A stretch of DNA of 64,000 bases. It comes from Rhizopus sp. PT2906. Its lineage: Eukaryota > Mucoromycota > Mucoromycetes > Mucorales > Rhizopodaceae. The translations under genes and the position numbers were made by a program. The DNA is taken from the NCBI GenBank assembly GCA_025529335.1, contig JAMYHX010000016.1, forward strand, positions 124,001 through 188,000. The letters are read 5' to 3'. Below, in pieces: positions 11,868 to 24,633 of this stretch. Positions within the stretch are counted from its first letter, which is position 1, and every line of letters begins with the position of its first letter. The notes beneath the pieces were generated by a model. It saw nothing but the letters and a program-made list of their open reading frames with translations. It had not been told where the DNA came from and did no database searches.

Positions 11868-14800
11868 ATGGTATCAACAACAATAGATAACGAAGACGCA
11901 AAAAGTACCAGTTCAACATTAGTCAATGGAGGAGAAACAACAAGAAATAACCATAATGTGCAAATGAGACATGGTTTTGACCAAGAACTATATGAAGAAG
12001 ACATTATTCGCTTTCTTTATTATTCAGAAAAGCGACATGAGACTAATGGCAAACCAAATACACTGACGAAAAATACTTTAAAGGATTGGGTAAACGACAT
12101 GTTGTGATTAATGTCTAATGCTTATGCATATTCTCTTTTGTTCTATCTATTATAGCGTTTAAGAGAAAGAATAAAGACTGTATCAGGTAATGTTTACTTT
12201 TGTGGAGAAAAAAAGTTTTATCAACACGCACAATAGGACTCTTGGTCGTCTGTCTCAACATTGGCACAGATCCTCCAGATGTTGTAAAGACAAATCCTTG
12301 TGCCAAACTAGAATGCTGGATAGACCCTTTTCTACTCGTTCCTTCAAAATCATTAGAGGCTATTGGAAAGAACTTACATAATCAATATGAAACTATCAAC
12401 GGGCGTACACGGTTTAAACTATCACTTGATCCTTCAGTGGAGGAAACCAAAAAGGTGTGCTGTCAAATGCGACGAAACGCAAAAGAAGAACGAATACTAT
12501 TTCACTATAATGGTCATGGCGTGCCTAAGCCAACCACAAGCGGCGAAATTTGGGTGTTCAACCGAAACTATACTCAATATATCCCCGTTTCTCTATTTGA
12601 TCTTCAGTCATGGCTAGGATCGCCCGTTATTTATGTTTGGGACTGCTCAGCGGCTGGTAATATTATTAATGCATTCAATCGATTTGCCGAACAACGAGAT
12701 TCAGAAGCTATGCGATTATCACAAGAACAGCATCATCCGACAACTTCTTGGAAAGATTCCATTCAGTTGGCTGCCTGTGGCCCGACAGAAACGTTACCCA
12801 TGAATCCTGATTTACCTGCTGATGTCTTTACAGCTTGCCTGACAACGCCTATCGAAATGTCGCTTAGATGGGTTGTCATGCGTAATCCACTGCTGACATC
12901 TAATATTACCATGGACATGGTCCTACAGTTACCCGGTCGCGCGACCGAACGACGAACACCCCTGGGCGAGCTGAATTGGATATTTACGGCAGTGACAGAT
13001 ACGATCGCGTGGTGCGTGTTACAAGATCAACCCGAATTATTTAAACGATTGTTCAGACAAGACTTGATGGTGGCCTCCATGTTTAGAAACTTTTTATTGG
13101 CCGACCGTATTATGCGATCTTATCAATGTACACCGATGTCTACACCAAAACTGCCAGAGACTCATGATCATCCCATGTGGCAAGCTTGGGATCTCGCTGT
13201 CGATATGTGTCTGTTTCAACTACCTGCGCTCAAGGCTGCCGAAGCAGGTGGGCCGCCTTACGACTATCAACCGAGCACGTTCTTTTCGGAACAGTTGACT
13301 GCATTCGAAGTCTGGCTATCAGAAGGTGCTGTGAATCCAAAGATCCCGGAACAGCTGCCTATCGTGCTCCAAGTGTTACTCAGTCAAGTACACCGTCTGC
13401 GTGCTCTTATCTTGCTTAGTCGATTTTTAGATCTCGGACCATGGGCCGTCAATGCCGCTCTTTCGGTTGGTATCTTTCCTTATGTGCTTAAGTTACTACA
13501 AAGTCCTGCTGCCGAACTCAAACCTGTGCTGGTCTTCATCTGGGCTCGTATTCTGGCTGTTGATCGATCTTGTCAAAACGATCTCCTCAAGGATCACGGC
13601 TATGCTTACTTTATCAACATTCTCACACCCAATAACGCCATGCTCAGTATTCCTCATGTGTCGGAACATCGAGCGATGAGTGCATTTATCCTGTCTGTCT
13701 TTTGCACAGATTTTAGAACAGGACAGCAGGCTTGCTTGAGAGGAAATGTCATATCCGCTTGTTTAGCTCATGTGAATGATCCAGATCCTCTTCTTCGTCA
13801 GTGGGTTTGTCTTTGTTTGGCTCAAGTATGGTTAAACAATAGCGAAGCGAAATCGATTGCCATTAATGAGAATGGACATGAAAAGTTGACTGCATTACTG
13901 AATGACAGTGTGCCTGAGGTGCGTGCCTCGGCCATGTATGCCCTTGGTACTTTCCTGTCAGATCCAAACAAGACAGAGCAAATTGTCAATATTGAGCACA
14001 ACATTGCCATCTCTGCTCTCTGTGTCATGTCTGATGGCTCATCCATGGTCCGACGTGAATTTGTGATTGCATTATCCCATATTGTTCATCAAGCAGGTCC
14101 CGCCAAGTTTTTGGCAGCTGCCACTCAGACCATTGAAGAGGATCAGCGTATAAATGATAAATTAAGAGGATCAGGTGCAAGACAGTCTGACTGGCGAGCG
14201 GCACTTGACGGCCATTTTGGATCCTCCAGCTATGATTCGGTGTACGCTGTTCTCTGGAAGGCGTTACTCAACTTATCTGTAGATCCTCATCCTGACGTAT
14301 CAAAGGCTGCTTCCATTGTAGTAGATCACATCACAACCATGCTGCTCAACACACCATTGGTTGGGGAGTATGCGTCCAATTTAGCAAGAGAACAACAGTC
14401 TGCAAATGGCGCTGTTGCTACTGCTAGTACAAGTAGTGCGTCCCCCACCACTACTGTGGATGACCAAGAACTGCTTCGTGCAGCTACCAATCCTCATGCT
14501 CGTCGACCTACCAAGTTGACTCGCTCCGTTTCATTTGCATCAACACTACGCACGATATATAATTTTGGAAACTATTCTTATCAAGAACCGCCTAACGGAA
14601 ATAATGCAGATCAGCCTCAGTCACAGCGCCAACAGAAGAGTATACATAGCTCTCATGAAGAAAAGACACTGCCGCTTTCATCAGGCTTCTATGATTGGAG
14701 TTGTGAATATTTTACAGAACCACAGATGCGTGCAGCTGAAGCTGACGAGCCAGGAAGTGTGATATATACCCAACGTAAATGGAGAAGAAGTCGAAACGAA

Positions 14801-16201
14801 AAGATTTTACAAGAATCAAACATGACCAAAGGCATGGCAGGTAGAGTATACAACAGATGTAAAGACGGTTTTTTATCAACATGTGTTTCATATAGGGTCC
14901 AGTCGATGGGACGAGCAACTGATTTCAATGTTTAATGATACTGAAGCCTCTCTATTAACATTCCATCAATTCGAGCCTCATCTAGTAGCAGCGGATTCAT
15001 ATAATTGTCTAGTGTAAGCTTAGTTTATTTGGGTATATTTCAGTTTTTATTGACATGCGCATCACAGAGTATGGGACTGGAAAACAGGCGCTCCGCTTAG
15101 TGTGATTGATAACCATAACCCTACACATAGCAGAATAACAGACATGAAATTTTTGAATGAAGAAGACGTGGCCCTGCTCTTGACTGGCTCAGGCAAGTCT
15201 TTTTTTTTTCGCATGTATATTTTCAAAACTCACCTTGAATGTAGATGATGGTGTTGTTCGTCTTTACAAGAACTATGATCAGGAGCAGGCAATCCTAGTT
15301 AGTTCATGGCGTGCTTTAAAAGATATGGAAAAGAGCAACTCAAGACAGAGTGGACTGGTCACTGATTGGCATCAGGCTCGTGGTTATCTCTTTACAGGTG
15401 GTGATTCTAAAGTGATTAAAATATGGGATGCACATCAAGAACTTCCCGTCATGGTAATTTGAACCCCCCCTTCTAAAATAACATTCATCTCACCTATCCT
15501 ATAGGATATCCCTACACAATCCTTGGCATGCGTCACAAGTATTACTAGCGATCAAGTAAGTGGTAATGTCATTGTCGCTGGTTTTGGCGATGGATCCATT
15601 GGTGTCTATGATCGTCGATTAAGTCCACAAGAAAGGTATAAAAAAAACTAAAAGAGTTAGGTATTTACTTTTATTATAGCTTGGTCAAGAAATGGGACGA
15701 GCATAAGGCTTGGATCACAAACATTCATCTACAGAGAGAAGGTACTAGAGAACTGGTCTCTGGTGGATTTGAAGGTGATATCAAGATTTGGGATATTCGT
15801 GAATCACAATCCATAAAGACGATCGAAGCACACACTCACAGTGAGATGACTTCATTAGCTGTTCATGACCATAGCTATGTTATGGCGAGGTAATATGCTC
15901 ATGTGAATCAGATGGAGAATACTCATGCTTATATATATATATATAGTGCTGGTGCTGACCAAGTCATTAAAGTTTGGAATATGGATGGTTATAGACTTTC
16001 GACCATTCGTCCCTCGTCCGGCTTTTTGAGTCAAAAGGCGACATCAACAAGAGCACTCTCCTTCCACCCAAACCTTATGGTTATGGCAGCGAGTGGAACA
16101 GATGGATATATTACAGTAAGTTATAATGAATAGTATATATATGTGTGTGTGCTTATCTTTTTTAGTTATATGGCGCACATATCGCAAATGGAAATATGTA
16201 A
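11868..16201 (+). CDS. KOG1: Raptor / Kog1, TORC1 scaffold subunit
   Basis: Ten exons (11868-12089, 12156-12186, 12237-14840, 14896-15013, 15068-15192, 15245-15453, 15505-15635, 15680-15889, 15947-16115, 16166-16201) give 1284 aa. The raptor N-terminal conserved, caspase-like domain is clear (RLRERIKTVS, CLNIGTDPPDVVKT, ILFHYNGHGVPKPT, VIYVWDCSAAGNI). HEAT-type helices occupy the middle of the large exon, then a disordered Ser/Thr/Gln-rich segment, then C-terminal WD40 repeats (VVWDWKTGAPLS, IKIWDAHQE, IKIWDIRES, IKVWNMDGY). Raptor recruits TORC1 substrates at the vacuole or lysosome. The intron at 15193-15244 uses a GC donor (GCAAGT). The gene converges on SEC6, stop to stop 71 bp apart. Confidence 0.96.
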
Positions 16202-16272
16202 AATATGTCGACATGTATATCTTTTTATTATTATTCTACCTAGTAAAGCCACTATTATTATTATTATTTTTA

Positions 16273-18572
16273 TTACCACTTGATTCGACTAAAGATGGTT
16301 GGCGGGGTATTAGCATCTGGTTCATATTCACGAGCTTTTGTTTTGATGCCTTCCATAATCTCTTTAAACGTCGATTTGTCTAAATCATCACGTTTGCTCA
16401 AGATGCTTTCAACAAACGCCAGAGGCACATCAGGATAAGCTTGTCTGAGCGTATAATAATCTACAAAGACCATGCGTCGATTACTTTCTAGTAATGTATG
16501 CACCTTTTCTAATACATCAAAGTGTTCCTCCATTTCCTTCACCGATGTATACTTTGCAAAGAAATTGAATGAGATGCGTACGTCGTTTTCAATACGTTCC
16601 AGGCACGAATTCATCAAAAACTTGGCATTCTTATGCCTCATAGCCTCTAAATACAGCATCAAGAAACGATCCAGCATGTCGCGTATCAATTGGTCAAAGA
16701 TGAATGGATTCAAGTGAACAAAGTCGCTGCAGTAATCTTTAAAGGTCTCAATGATAGACGGGACCAAAGGTTGTTCATACCAAGTAGTGGTAAACAGTTC
16801 ATTAAACACCGGCCTAATATCATTAAATGTTACTTCCAAAAGGGCTTCTCGTGCACTGGCCGCGATCTGTAAGTAACCGTTGATAGCCGTCGATAGTTTT
16901 TCCTCTACTTGTGATTTATAGTTGGCATCCACAATAGAGGGTACACGGTTCAAGATATCATTCACAAAGTCTGAGCATTTAATTTGATCGTTAGCAAGAG
17001 CCATCACGTACTCTATAAAGCCATCGCCAGGCTGCTCCAGTTGTTTTTGAAGTTCGGAAGCTAGCAGCTTCTTCCAAAAGCTCTGTGAATCCTTCATGAC
17101 CTTGTGACATTCATTAACTACAAGATAAAGCAGTTTGCCTTGATTCGCTTCAGCAGCGACATCGATTTGTTGATTGATAATTTGAAATAGGTCCACAGCG
17201 CCTGACAGACCAAATTGTCCATCAGGCGACATTTCTGGAGAAGTATCACGAGTAACAAAGTCGCGCGATTCGGCTGACATCAGGTTGGACGTCCATTCGA
17301 CTAACTTTTGACGTACAAGCTTGAGATATTCGCCTACCAACGTTTGTTCCTGACCATCCAAGAGCTGAGGTTCTAGCAGTTCCTCCGTAACTCCCAGACG
17401 AGTGCTCATGGTCGCATAATAATCTCTCACAAACCTCAGTAAGCGTAAGATAGTGCCTGCATCCAAGTCCTGGTGAACCGTTTCATTTAACAGATCATAC
17501 GTGTGTCGATGATATTCGAGTACGAAGTAAGGAAATATTTTGTACTTTTTTGGAAACTTGGGCACCACTTCATCATACACCAACTCAAGCTCGTCAAAGA
17601 TAAAATCGGTTGCATCCAGAGCGCCTTGCCAATCCTCGCTCTCCTTGTAAGGTCGAAATATCTCTTCAAAATGTTCAAGGAGTGATTGATGCAGCTGTTC
17701 AAAGAATTCGACTCGATACGACTTGATCGTACGCGGGTTGCCCTCTGCCAGTCTCCACTTTTTATGATTCTGAAGGTCTTGATGACTCGACTGTGCCTGT
17801 CTGGCAGCCAGTGCCTTTTCGTCTGCTGCTTCCTCACACTCGATGATTTTGACTAGTTTCACAATGGTAGATCCGCATCCTTCTTCGACGAGGGGTATCA
17901 GATTTCGGGTGAGACGCCAAAGATGCTGCGTAAAGTCGTCCGAGAGAACGTCGACTCTTCTGAAATATGTCTTGAGAGTGATGAGAACATCGTGCGGTGA
18001 GTCGCGCGCTTGGTGCATGGTCACATCACGAAACTCTTCAAGTTTGAATAGGTGATAGTGAACACGAAGAAGTGAGTCGTGAGGAGAGTAGATGTCATTT
18101 CGCATAGGTGCAAACATGTCTTCTAAATCATCCAGTTGTTGGTATAGTTTTTGAAATGCTCGTACTTTAGCTTCTGTTGCTACAAAGTTTTGATGTACTT
18201 GAGATATCTATATAGGATCGAGTGTGTCAATATATGCCTTAAAGAGTGATTTCTCACACAAATAGGAGAGTAACTTGCCATGTTGATGCGAGGAAAGTCT
18301 TTAATCATTGACTGAGCATCATAGCATAATGTATCGATGCAACGCATATTCTCTTTTACTCTGCTTATATTTCGACTGGATATCGTCAGCGTTTCAAGAC
18401 CTTCTTGAACATGGTCAAGTTGAGACTGAACTCCTGTGTTGAGCTGTGCATCAATAGTTGCTTTTTCTTTAGTTAATTTACGGATGAGTGTGATGAGTTT
18501 TGAATTAAGGTCGTCTGGATGCTTTAGTAATTCAGCTAATTTATTTACTGCAGCTTCTCTTGCATCTTCCAT
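16273..18572 (-). CDS. SEC6: Exocyst complex subunit Sec6 (EXOC3)
   Basis: Two exons on the minus strand, 18572-18279 and 18207-16273, encode 742 aa, very near the human length (745). The N-terminal coiled coil (TKEKATIDAQLNTGVQSQLD) and the long helical body, with MFAPMRNDIYSPHDSLLRVHYHL split over its known conserved blocks, match Sec6; the C-terminus has AYPDVPLAFVESILSKRDD, a strong family signature. Sec6 tethers secretory vesicles to the plasma membrane at growing tips and interacts with t-SNARE Sec9. The only intron has a GC donor (GCAAGTT at 18278) and AG acceptor at 18208; a GT alternative would shift the frame. Confidence 0.95.
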
Positions 18573-19289
18573 TTTTAATATAAAGCTGTGAATCTGTTGT
18601 TTACTGTATTTTGAATTTAATTGGCCAATTTGCGAACTCAATTGGTCAAGATTTTAAAGTCAGCTTGTTCCGCTTTTTGATCAGATAAAAAAACACGACT
18701 GAAATATTTCCAAAAACCAAAGTTGAGAAGTTTAGTACAAACAAAAACTCCATTCAACCAAATCCAAAGATAATTCTTAAGTGATTTAACTTCGCCAAGT
18801 TGGGAATGAAAAGTATGAGTTAGTAATGAAAAGAACAACACCTAAGAGATTAAAATTGGTTTTTGTTGAAAAAAAAAAAAAGACTCTTGCTTGGCGTGAC
18901 GCCTTGGTAAAAAATATTGTCAGTTTTCATAATAAATATAGCGATACATCTTTACCCAATGACACATATGTCGCACTCTCAGTCTGCAGTACACCTTAAT
19001 GCTTATTTGTACTCCAACCCACCTAGATTACCTTATATATATTCTGCCACTTATGGCAAGAGATGGCTCTTTAAATGAAGTATGGGAGGCGATATGGTTT
19101 TTCTGAATTCAAGCCTTGGATTAGATTTTGTTCAATAAAAAGACAAAAGGGTACTTTATTATTCATGACATCATCTGCGACTTGGAATTTCTAAGAATAT
19201 GAACCAAAACACCAGAGTGTGTGGCGACTTGAAAATTGAAAAGTGCGGCACTTTCTCTTTTTTTTATTTGTTGTACACACTGATCTTGC
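18573..19289. promoter_or_regulatory. 717-bp divergent promoter region of SEC6 and the NT5DC-type gene
   Basis: No coding frame here is supported; the short open frame at 18638-18841 has no domain and poor composition. The region must contain the promoters of both flanking genes. A 13-base A run lies at about 18869-18882 and an ATATATA element at about 19036. Confidence 0.5.
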
Positions 19290-21459
19290 ATGAAAAGATT
19301 ACTCCGGCTGACAACTGATAACATTCGACAACGACGACGACAGTACAGCATATCGTCTACTGTTGACCATAGACGTATGACAGAATTACTGAAAAAAGAA
19401 TATGAAATAAAGAAGTTTAAGCACGCCTACACAATGGGAAAAGAGGAAAATACATTACCTTCAAAGAATGCAAACATGACGGCCGATGAGGAATTCAAGA
19501 CATTAGAAGGACTGGGCTATACTTCACCAGACAAAGTGTATAAAAAGTAGACGTTATGTGAGCTTATTCTTACAAGAAAAAGATAGGTTTATCAATAATG
19601 AATTGAACTTGCAGAATATTGAAGTCTATGGTTTCGACTATGATGTAACAAAGAAATAGATTTCTTAATATGGCAACTAACTGACAACAATGTAGTACAC
19701 ACTAGCAAATTATACGGAAAACTTGTCTGTTGCTATTTACAAATTTCTTTGCGAGATACTAGTTGACGTGTTCAAATATCCAAAGCAGATCAAAGGTAAA
19801 GCAGACAAAAAAGAACAAGTTACATTGTCTAAGAGGTATTTTATAGATTTCAAGTTTGATCCAGACTTTGCCATTCGAGGACTGCATTATGGTATAAGAA
19901 AAAAGAAGTTAAAGGGATGATAGACTAAATGTTGAGTGATTAGATTTTAACAATGGTTGGCTAATGAAGATTGATAATATGGCAAATATTCAATTGAATA
20001 CCGTCCATGGTAAAACGCATCCATACATACTGTTCATGGCTGATTGACTTATTCTTTTTCAGTTGGAAGAGAACCTATCACGGATGTGAATGAAGTCATA
20101 GAATACCATAAAGGAAGGCATATACCACCCGAGTATTTGAACAATAGCATGTTTCAGCTCAGTGATTTATTTTCCATACCACAGGTAAGCTTTATTGTAT
20201 ATACACGATACCTTACCTTATCTCTCTCTCTTTATATGATAGACAACATTACTTAGCGATGTAATTCAGTACTTTAGAGACCATAACATGAGTTTTCATC
20301 CACGCTACCTATCCGATGATGTGAACCATGCTGCTCGTATACTTCATACAGGCGCACATGGTATTGGAGGTACGCTTCATATGGAAGTGATGAAAGATAT
20401 CTCCAAGTATTTGGAACGCGCACCTAAACTTGTTGGATATCTTGAAACATTAAAGAAGAATGGTAAGAAGACTTTTCTGTTGACCAACAGTACACTGTCT
20501 TTTATATCCAAAGGTATGGGTTATCTCACCTCTAGTGATGATTGGCGAGACCTGTTTGATTGCGTTATTGTGAATGCTCGAAAACCAGAATTTTATCGTT
20601 CTTACCGTCCGTTCAGAATCGCTCATGAACCCAATTGGGACTCAGTATTGCGATTTGAGCCTGGACAGATATATCAAGGAGGTAACATTAAGGACTTTGA
20701 AAGACTGACTGGATGGTAAGCTTGTGTGTGGTCCTTATAGAACCGATACTGATCTATATATTTATTTGCAATTATTTAGGAAAGGGTAAAAGCAACAAGA
20801 AAGGGGATGAGAATATACTTGTAAAGATACTAACTCTTTCCTATAAAGACAAAGAGTGCTCTATTTTGGTGATCATATCTATTCTGATCTAGTAGACGCA
20901 TCCATTCAACATGGTTGGCATACAGTAAGCTATCTACTGCCTGTTTATATGAAAAAGAATGACGTTTTATATAATATGTTGTGTAGGGTGCCATTATTCA
21001 TGAATTAGCCAAAGAAATAGAAATTCGTAACCAGCCATGCTACCGACATAAGCTATCTTGGCTGCTAAATCTTGAGCGATTATTGAATGAGGCCCAATCA
21101 TGGAGTAAGGATCATTGTACAGATGAGCTAAACAAGCTATTGTCAGAGTGGAGATCAGAGCGAAACGAAGTTCGTATTCAACTAAAATCAGCCTTTAATG
21201 AACACTTTGGAAGCATGTTTAGAACATATCAGAATCCATCCTTTTTTGCAAACAAGATTCAAAAGTTTGCAGACATTTATATGGCCAACATTACCAATTT
21301 GGATAACCTTTCCTTAGATTATGTATTTTATCCCAACAGAACTTATTTACCACAGTAAGTGTAATATAAACTTAACGAATGCTTTACTCATTTATTTGTA
21401 GTGAAAGGCTAGTAGAAGAAATTGTGGATAGTGGTCAGATCAAGCATATTTCTGAATAG
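19290..21459 (+). CDS. HAD-superfamily cytosolic-type 5'-nucleotidase (NT5DC2/NT5DC3-like)
   Basis: Ten exons (19290-19546, 19587-19644, 19696-19891, 19944-20009, 20063-20184, 20243-20715, 20780-20785, 20849-20924, 20987-21354, 21402-21459) give 559 aa. HAD motif I is YGFDYDYTLA, motif II lies in KTFLLTNS, and motifs III/IV include VLYFGDHIYSD; family blocks FAIRGLHYD, GSMFRTYQNPSFFA and FYPNRTYLP are present. The first 20 residues are Arg-rich (RLLRLTTDNIRQRRRQYS) and look like a mitochondrial presequence. Human relatives are poorly characterised nucleotidase-like proteins. The exon at 20780-20785 is only 6 nt, yet without it the flanking exons join into a stop codon and lose WKGQRVLYFGDH. 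The first intron (19547-19586) is 40 nt. Confidence 0.88.
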
Positions 21460-21752
21460 AAGCACGATTGATCTATTTTATCTTATAAATTATTGTTATT
21501 TTTAACAATCCTGTGCACAACAATCACTTCTTACTGTATGGCTTAATATCATCATTTGTAGTCAACCAACGCGTTGTGTTACCCTTATATATTTTTTCAA
21601 AACGCGTCTGAAATATAAAAACGCGTAGTCACGTTTTCTTTTTTCTTTTTTTCTTTTTTTGCTGAAACAAAAAGGAAATTAACATCCAGCTCGTTTTCCT
21701 CCTCTTCTTCTTTTTATCTCTACACTCACCCCTCTTCTCTTATTTATTTAAA

Positions 21753-23161
21753 ATGGATTCCAAAGATCTTAAACTACTTGAAAAAGAAATTCTTTCCTAT
21801 AAAAGGTCACTAAGACAATGGGAAGAAACATTTGAACGTAAATATAAACGACCAGCTACTGTTGAAGATATTAGAGGACGACCATCAATAGGTAAGATGG
21901 CAACAGATTACAAGTATATCAACTAAATTTTATATACTTTTCTTTTAGCCAAGTTTTATAAAAGATATAACGAGCTGAAAAAGAAGTTTAATAAAGAATT
22001 GGAAGCACGTGCTGCACAAAAGAGTTCATCACAACGTTCCCTTCGTCCTCCTTCATCAGGCAGAGTGCTCTTCCCTGAAGCCTCTGACTCAGAAAACAAG
22101 ATACCACCAAAAGCGATAAATCGACAACTAACAGAAGAAGAGGCCTTTTGGCTTAATATACCAGCAAGTGACAACAATAGTACTACGAGTCATGGCCTTT
22201 CTAAAACTAGCAGTGATATTGAGATGACCAGTAGTTGCAGTAGCTTTAATAACACCAATAGCTTTAGTATCTGTACAGGCAATGATAGCCAAGATGTGAG
22301 CAATAACAACAACAACAATAATAATAATAATAATAGCAATGATAACGATGGCTTCAGCATCCCAGCCATTCCTGAAAAATGCAGTCAGACAACACAGCCT
22401 CAACCACATCTATCCATGTCACAACCAGTAAAGACGACAACAACAAAACAAAAAAGCCCACAGCCAACAAGTTCTAGTCAGCCAACCCAAAAGAGGAAGC
22501 TGATGTTAGCTCCTGTAGATAAATCACAACGACATGAACGCAAGAAGAGAAAGACATTAAATAGCACCGAAAATAAGCATAGTCTAAATGGTTCTTCCTT
22601 GTACTCTTTTTCTGATTTAAAGTACGAAGAAGAGGAAAAGAAGGCTGACACGAATTCACAAGTATCAATGACTACAGATGACGACAACACATCAGAAGAT
22701 GACGATGACGATGATGAAACAGCAAAGCTGTTTACCATTGTTGAATACCAAGAAAACCATTTCCGTCACTATGACCCTTCCATCTTTCGCTGGGACGACC
22801 CTGATTTTAGCATTGGTCCACAGTTCTTTGGATCACACGCTGTGTGTAAGAACTACCTGACTGATCCTATAAGAAGAGCACGTATCCAGGAAAAGTTGAA
22901 GAAAGGGATCCTTGGAGAAGTGAATAAAGAAAATGATTTACTGGAACAAGAAATACTGAGGAAAGTTCAAGAAGAATATAAAGACATGTTACCAAAATTG
23001 ATACCAAAGACCAATCCCAAGACTGAAACCAATACTGAAAAAGTAATTGAATTTAAGAGAAAGCCTATTCAACGAAGACAAACGCGTCTGGTCAAGAGTA
23101 AGTTTTTATACATGAAAAGTATTCAATACTCACTCTTCTTTTAGTCAAATTCTGTGATTGA
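21753..23161 (+). CDS. SLD2: Sld2/Drc1-like DNA replication initiation factor
   Basis: Three exons, 21753-21891, 21949-23097 and 23145-23161, give 434 aa. The first 80 residues show the Sld2/RecQL4 N-terminal signature (LKLLEKEILSYKRSLRQWEE, then KYKRPATVEDIRG and AKFYKRYNELKKKF). The middle is disordered with Asn (about 22310-22340) and Asp (about 22680-22715) runs and several SP/TP sites that could be CDK targets, as known for yeast Sld2. The C-terminal third has a Lys/Arg-rich segment. Sld2 bridges Dpb11 and GINS when phosphorylated at S phase entry. No helicase domain follows, so this is the fungal Sld2 form, not a full RecQ4. Confidence 0.82.
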
Positions 23162-23357
23162 TAATGTTTATGTTTTTAACAAATAAAAATAGTTTAAAAG
23201 AATAGCCGTTTAATTGAAATTGACATCACGTGTTGTAGAAGTTGTTTATTAGAATGGATACAAATACACACATGGTATTTTTTTATTGATTTTAAAGTGA
23301 AGGCATATATATATATAAATAGAGAAAAAAAAGAGGATACATATTGGGTATAAGATT

Positions 23358-23717
23358 TTACAGTAAAGAGTGCGGTTGACTTGATTTAGCTATTTTCGCT
23401 TTCAATGCACGTCCTTTTGTACTTTTCATTCCATTTTTACTTGTATTTCTTTTGACAATCGAGTCTTGTAATGGATTTTCAATCAAAATTTGTTCAAATA
23501 CTGTCAGATAAGTTTGACCCAAAGAGGCTGGTAATCGACAAGTCTGTTTGACAGATGATCGGTCATAATCTCTTGGACTGTGTGTATAGAATGTCTTGTT
23601 TTCTTCTGAAAATCGAACTGACTTTTCAGATGAAGAACTAGATGCTATTGAACAAATAGATCGTTTTCTCTTTAATGTATGCCAATAACCACCAAGAGAA
23701 AACTTAAAGGAAAACAT
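23358..23717 (-). CDS. Small protein of unknown function with a possible PP1-docking motif
   Basis: A single-exon frame of 119 aa starting at the ATG complementary to 23715-23717. The family is not recognised by name. It contains a Ser-rich stretch followed by KSVRFSEENK and then YTHSPRDYDRSS; a hydrophobic-x-F core next to a 'THSPxxYDR' block recurs in fungal proteins that I recall only as uncharacterised. The VRF core resembles an RVxF phosphatase-1 docking site, which is an inference. The C-terminal 40 residues are Lys/Ser-rich. Its stop faces the SLD2 stop (convergent, 196 bp). Confidence 0.55.
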   Translation of the reverse strand: MFSFKFSLGGYWHTLKRKRSICSIASSSSSEKSVRFSEENKTFYTHSPRDYDRSSVKQTCRLPASLGQTYLTVFEQILIENPLQDSIVKRNTSKNGMKSTKGRALKAKIAKSSQPHSLL

Positions 23718-23941
23718 AATAAAGATGTGTGTATTTGTATTAAACTTTATATAAAAAAAAAGCAAGTATTTATATATAAAACTCAAAAGCACTGTTGTTT
23801 TTGTGCATTCGTCAGGAGATTTTTTTGAATGTGGATTCAAGGTTGTGTTGCATGATTTTGTATATTAACAAGATGAAAAAGGGACCCTTTTATTAAAAGG
23901 AAAACAATAGTCATAAACGTGGCATCATGTTTATATTCCTA

Positions 23942-24379
23942 TCACACGCTAGCACGCTTATTATATCCTATTTTGTTAAGCGTCACCCTCTTTTTCATAG
24001 CATGCACACTATATTTCCTACACAACTTTATCGGCTTATTGATGACAACTAGTGCTTGACAGAAGAGACGTTGTACATGATGAACCATACTCTTTCTCTT
24101 CTTTTCCTCTACCTTTTTACTCCGTCGTTCCACAGACCAGATCTCCCAAGGGGTAGGCACTGCAGGTTGAATGGATTGTTCTTTTTCGTTGGTCGTTGTT
24201 GTCGGATGATGTGATAGTCCACAGATGATACATGCTGCTGGGTAATAAACGGGCTCATGATAATATTTTGTCCTTTCATTCACGTCATTCCGAGCTGTTG
24301 CATATAAACTAAGAGAAGATAGGGTCGAAGGGGACCACATGGCGAGACTAGAGATGAATGTATCATGAAATACGGGCAT
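23942..24379 (-). CDS. Hypothetical protein, 145 aa
   Basis: An uninterrupted ATG-started frame of 145 codons. No known domain is seen. Features are a CIICGLSHH segment (CxxC-type cysteine pair plus two His), a basic Lys/Arg stretch (ERRSKKVEEKKRKS) and a basic C-terminus. It lies between another small unknown gene and the ENT transporter, all on the minus strand. It may be a real small protein or a long fortuitous frame; the low Asn/Ile and regular composition favour coding slightly. Confidence 0.4.
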   Translation of the reverse strand: MPVFHDTFISSLAMWSPSTLSSLSLYATARNDVNERTKYYHEPVYYPAACIICGLSHHPTTTTNEKEQSIQPAVPTPWEIWSVERRSKKVEEKKRKSMVHHVQRLFCQALVVINKPIKLCRKYSVHAMKKRVTLNKIGYNKRASV

Positions 24380-24633
24380 TTTCTTTATAATTATTTAATT
24401 GAATGAAAAGGGGAGAAAAGAGGGAAAATATAAAAAAGAGAATGAAAAAAATGGGGATAGTATAATTTCCCTATTTAATTGAACGAGGGGAGATACAGTG
24501 TTATTGTTCTACTTTTTGAATAAAAACTCATTCACTTGAAAATAAAAGAAAAGGAGAGGATTTGGATATAAGCTAATGTATTGCGTATACGTTTATTTTG
24601 ATACGGAGAAATAGTAATTTAAAAAAAGGGGGA

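Noticed and set aside
19540..19590. Apparent frameshift in the NT5DC-type gene (frame shifts between VYKK and RFINNEL)
   Set aside because: A 40-nt intron (19547-19586) with GT and AG explains it and restores FINNELNLQNIEVYGFDYD; no lesion is needed.
21590..21640. Recurring ACGCGT strings (21568, 21603, 21624) before SLD2
   Set aside because: MluI cell-cycle box-like sites (ACGCGT) fit an S-phase gene, but the spacing and number were judged too weak to list as a separate regulatory feature without expression data.
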